Source of the DNA: DATDCV01 sp036524155
GTDB lineage: Bacteria > Verrucomicrobiota > Verrucomicrobiia > Limisphaerales > UBA8199
Reading direction: 5' to 3'
DNA: 5,677 bases
Assembly (NCBI GenBank): GCA_036524155.1
Contig: DATDCV010000280.1
Coordinates: 1-5,677 of the forward strand
Part shown: piece after piece, positions 5,488 through 5,677 of the stretch
Layout of the letters: every line of letters starts with the position of its first letter
Numbering within the stretch: position 1 is the first letter of the stretch
Notes under the pieces: generated by a model
Told to the model about the DNA's origin: nothing
Databases searched by the model: none
What the model saw: the letters and a program-made list of their open reading frames with translations, nothing else
Made by a program: the position numbers and the translations under genes

Positions 5488-5677
5488 GTTTCATTGACTT
5501 CATCTATTGCTTTCTTAATCTCTATTACATACATCTCTGCTCTGATCTTTGATTTCTTCCCTTCTGTTAACTTTCCATTTTATTTGTTCTTTTTTCTCTC
5601 ATTGCTTTAGGTGTAAGATTAGGTTGTTTATTTGAGGTTTTTCTTGTTTCCTGAGGTGAGATTGTATTGCTATAAAA
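5488..5677 (-). mobile_element. Fragment of mammalian LINE-1 ORF2, decayed
   Basis: Read on the minus strand from the right edge, the frame gives FIAIQSHLRKQEKPQINN, then LILHLKQ, a TGA stop, then EKKEQIKWKVNRREEI. This is the 'AIQAHLRKQEKSQINNLTLH...LEKEEQ...RRKEI' segment of mammalian L1 ORF2, between the endonuclease and reverse transcriptase domains. A frame slip follows before the recognisable AAAGATCAGAGCAGA, and then GCAATAGATGAAGTCAATGA. The in-frame stop and indels show an inactive copy. The plus strand is correspondingly T-rich, unlike the bacterial part. The element runs off the window. The family is clear; the host species is not, though the joined BovB-type fragment points to a ruminant. 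Confidence 0.88.

Noticed and set aside
5304..5552. Plus-strand open frame of about 82 codons running across the right side
   Set aside because: It crosses the bacterial-animal junction and is antisense to both the rhamnosidase and the retroelement fragments. It has no homology or start signal of its own.
5394..5677. Real horizontal transfer of BovB/LINE-1 into a bacterial genome
   Set aside because: Both element pieces are internal fragments with no insertion hallmarks and are joined inside a coding gene. Chimeric assembly or contamination is far more likely.
1..5677. Search for tRNA, rRNA, CRISPR arrays, riboswitches, prophage or toxin-antitoxin genes
   Set aside because: Nothing in the sequence supports any of these. 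There are no spaced direct repeats, no cloverleaf-like segments with CCA ends and no recognisable phage or toxin proteins.

Overview
The window is two unrelated pieces of DNA joined together. Positions 1 to about 5393 are GC-rich, densely coding bacterial DNA. Positions about 5396 to 5677 are AT-rich and read as decayed mammalian retroelement sequence. The bacterial part most resembles a Verrucomicrobiota-type genome. This is inferred from three things: the gene trio DUF1573 protein / rhodanese / MauE-like membrane protein, a GH78 rhamnosidase of the type with a TEAWD motif, and a GC-rich inverted repeat of the 'GCGGGCGTCTCGCCCGC' kind that I associate with that phylum. The species cannot be named from sequence alone.

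Layout. A partial plus-strand gene ends at 256; it looks like the C-terminal beta-sandwich tail of a carbohydrate-active or similar secreted enzyme. It converges on a tightly packed minus-strand operon read from 2790 down to 276. That operon encodes an exported DUF1573 protein with a CGCT motif, a membrane-anchored rhodanese, and a MauE/DoxX-like membrane protein with a CGC motif. The three genes overlap by 4 bases at each join (GTGA and ATGA), so translation is probably coupled. A separate minus-strand gene (2954-4207) encodes a class A FAD-dependent monooxygenase. A 307-base gap follows, holding an imperfect inverted repeat (4314-4420). Next is the C-terminal part of a minus-strand GH78 alpha-L-rhamnosidase (4515 to about 5393), which is cut off at its 5' side.

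The rhamnosidase is not cut off by the window edge. It is cut off by a switch to foreign DNA. Positions 5396-5487 match the ruminant BovB-derived repeat family in reverse orientation. Positions 5488-5677, read on the minus strand, encode a decayed stretch of mammalian LINE-1 ORF2. The simplest explanation is a chimeric contig or clone: bacterial DNA from a ruminant-associated sample, or bacterial contamination in a ruminant library. Gene transfer is much less likely.

The best biological candidate is the three-gene operon. Each protein carries a close cysteine pair (C-G-C, C-x4-C, C-G-C), and at least two of the three proteins look exported or anchored facing the periplasm. This suggests a sulfur-transfer or thiol-redox relay in the cell envelope, but that function is inferred and not shown.
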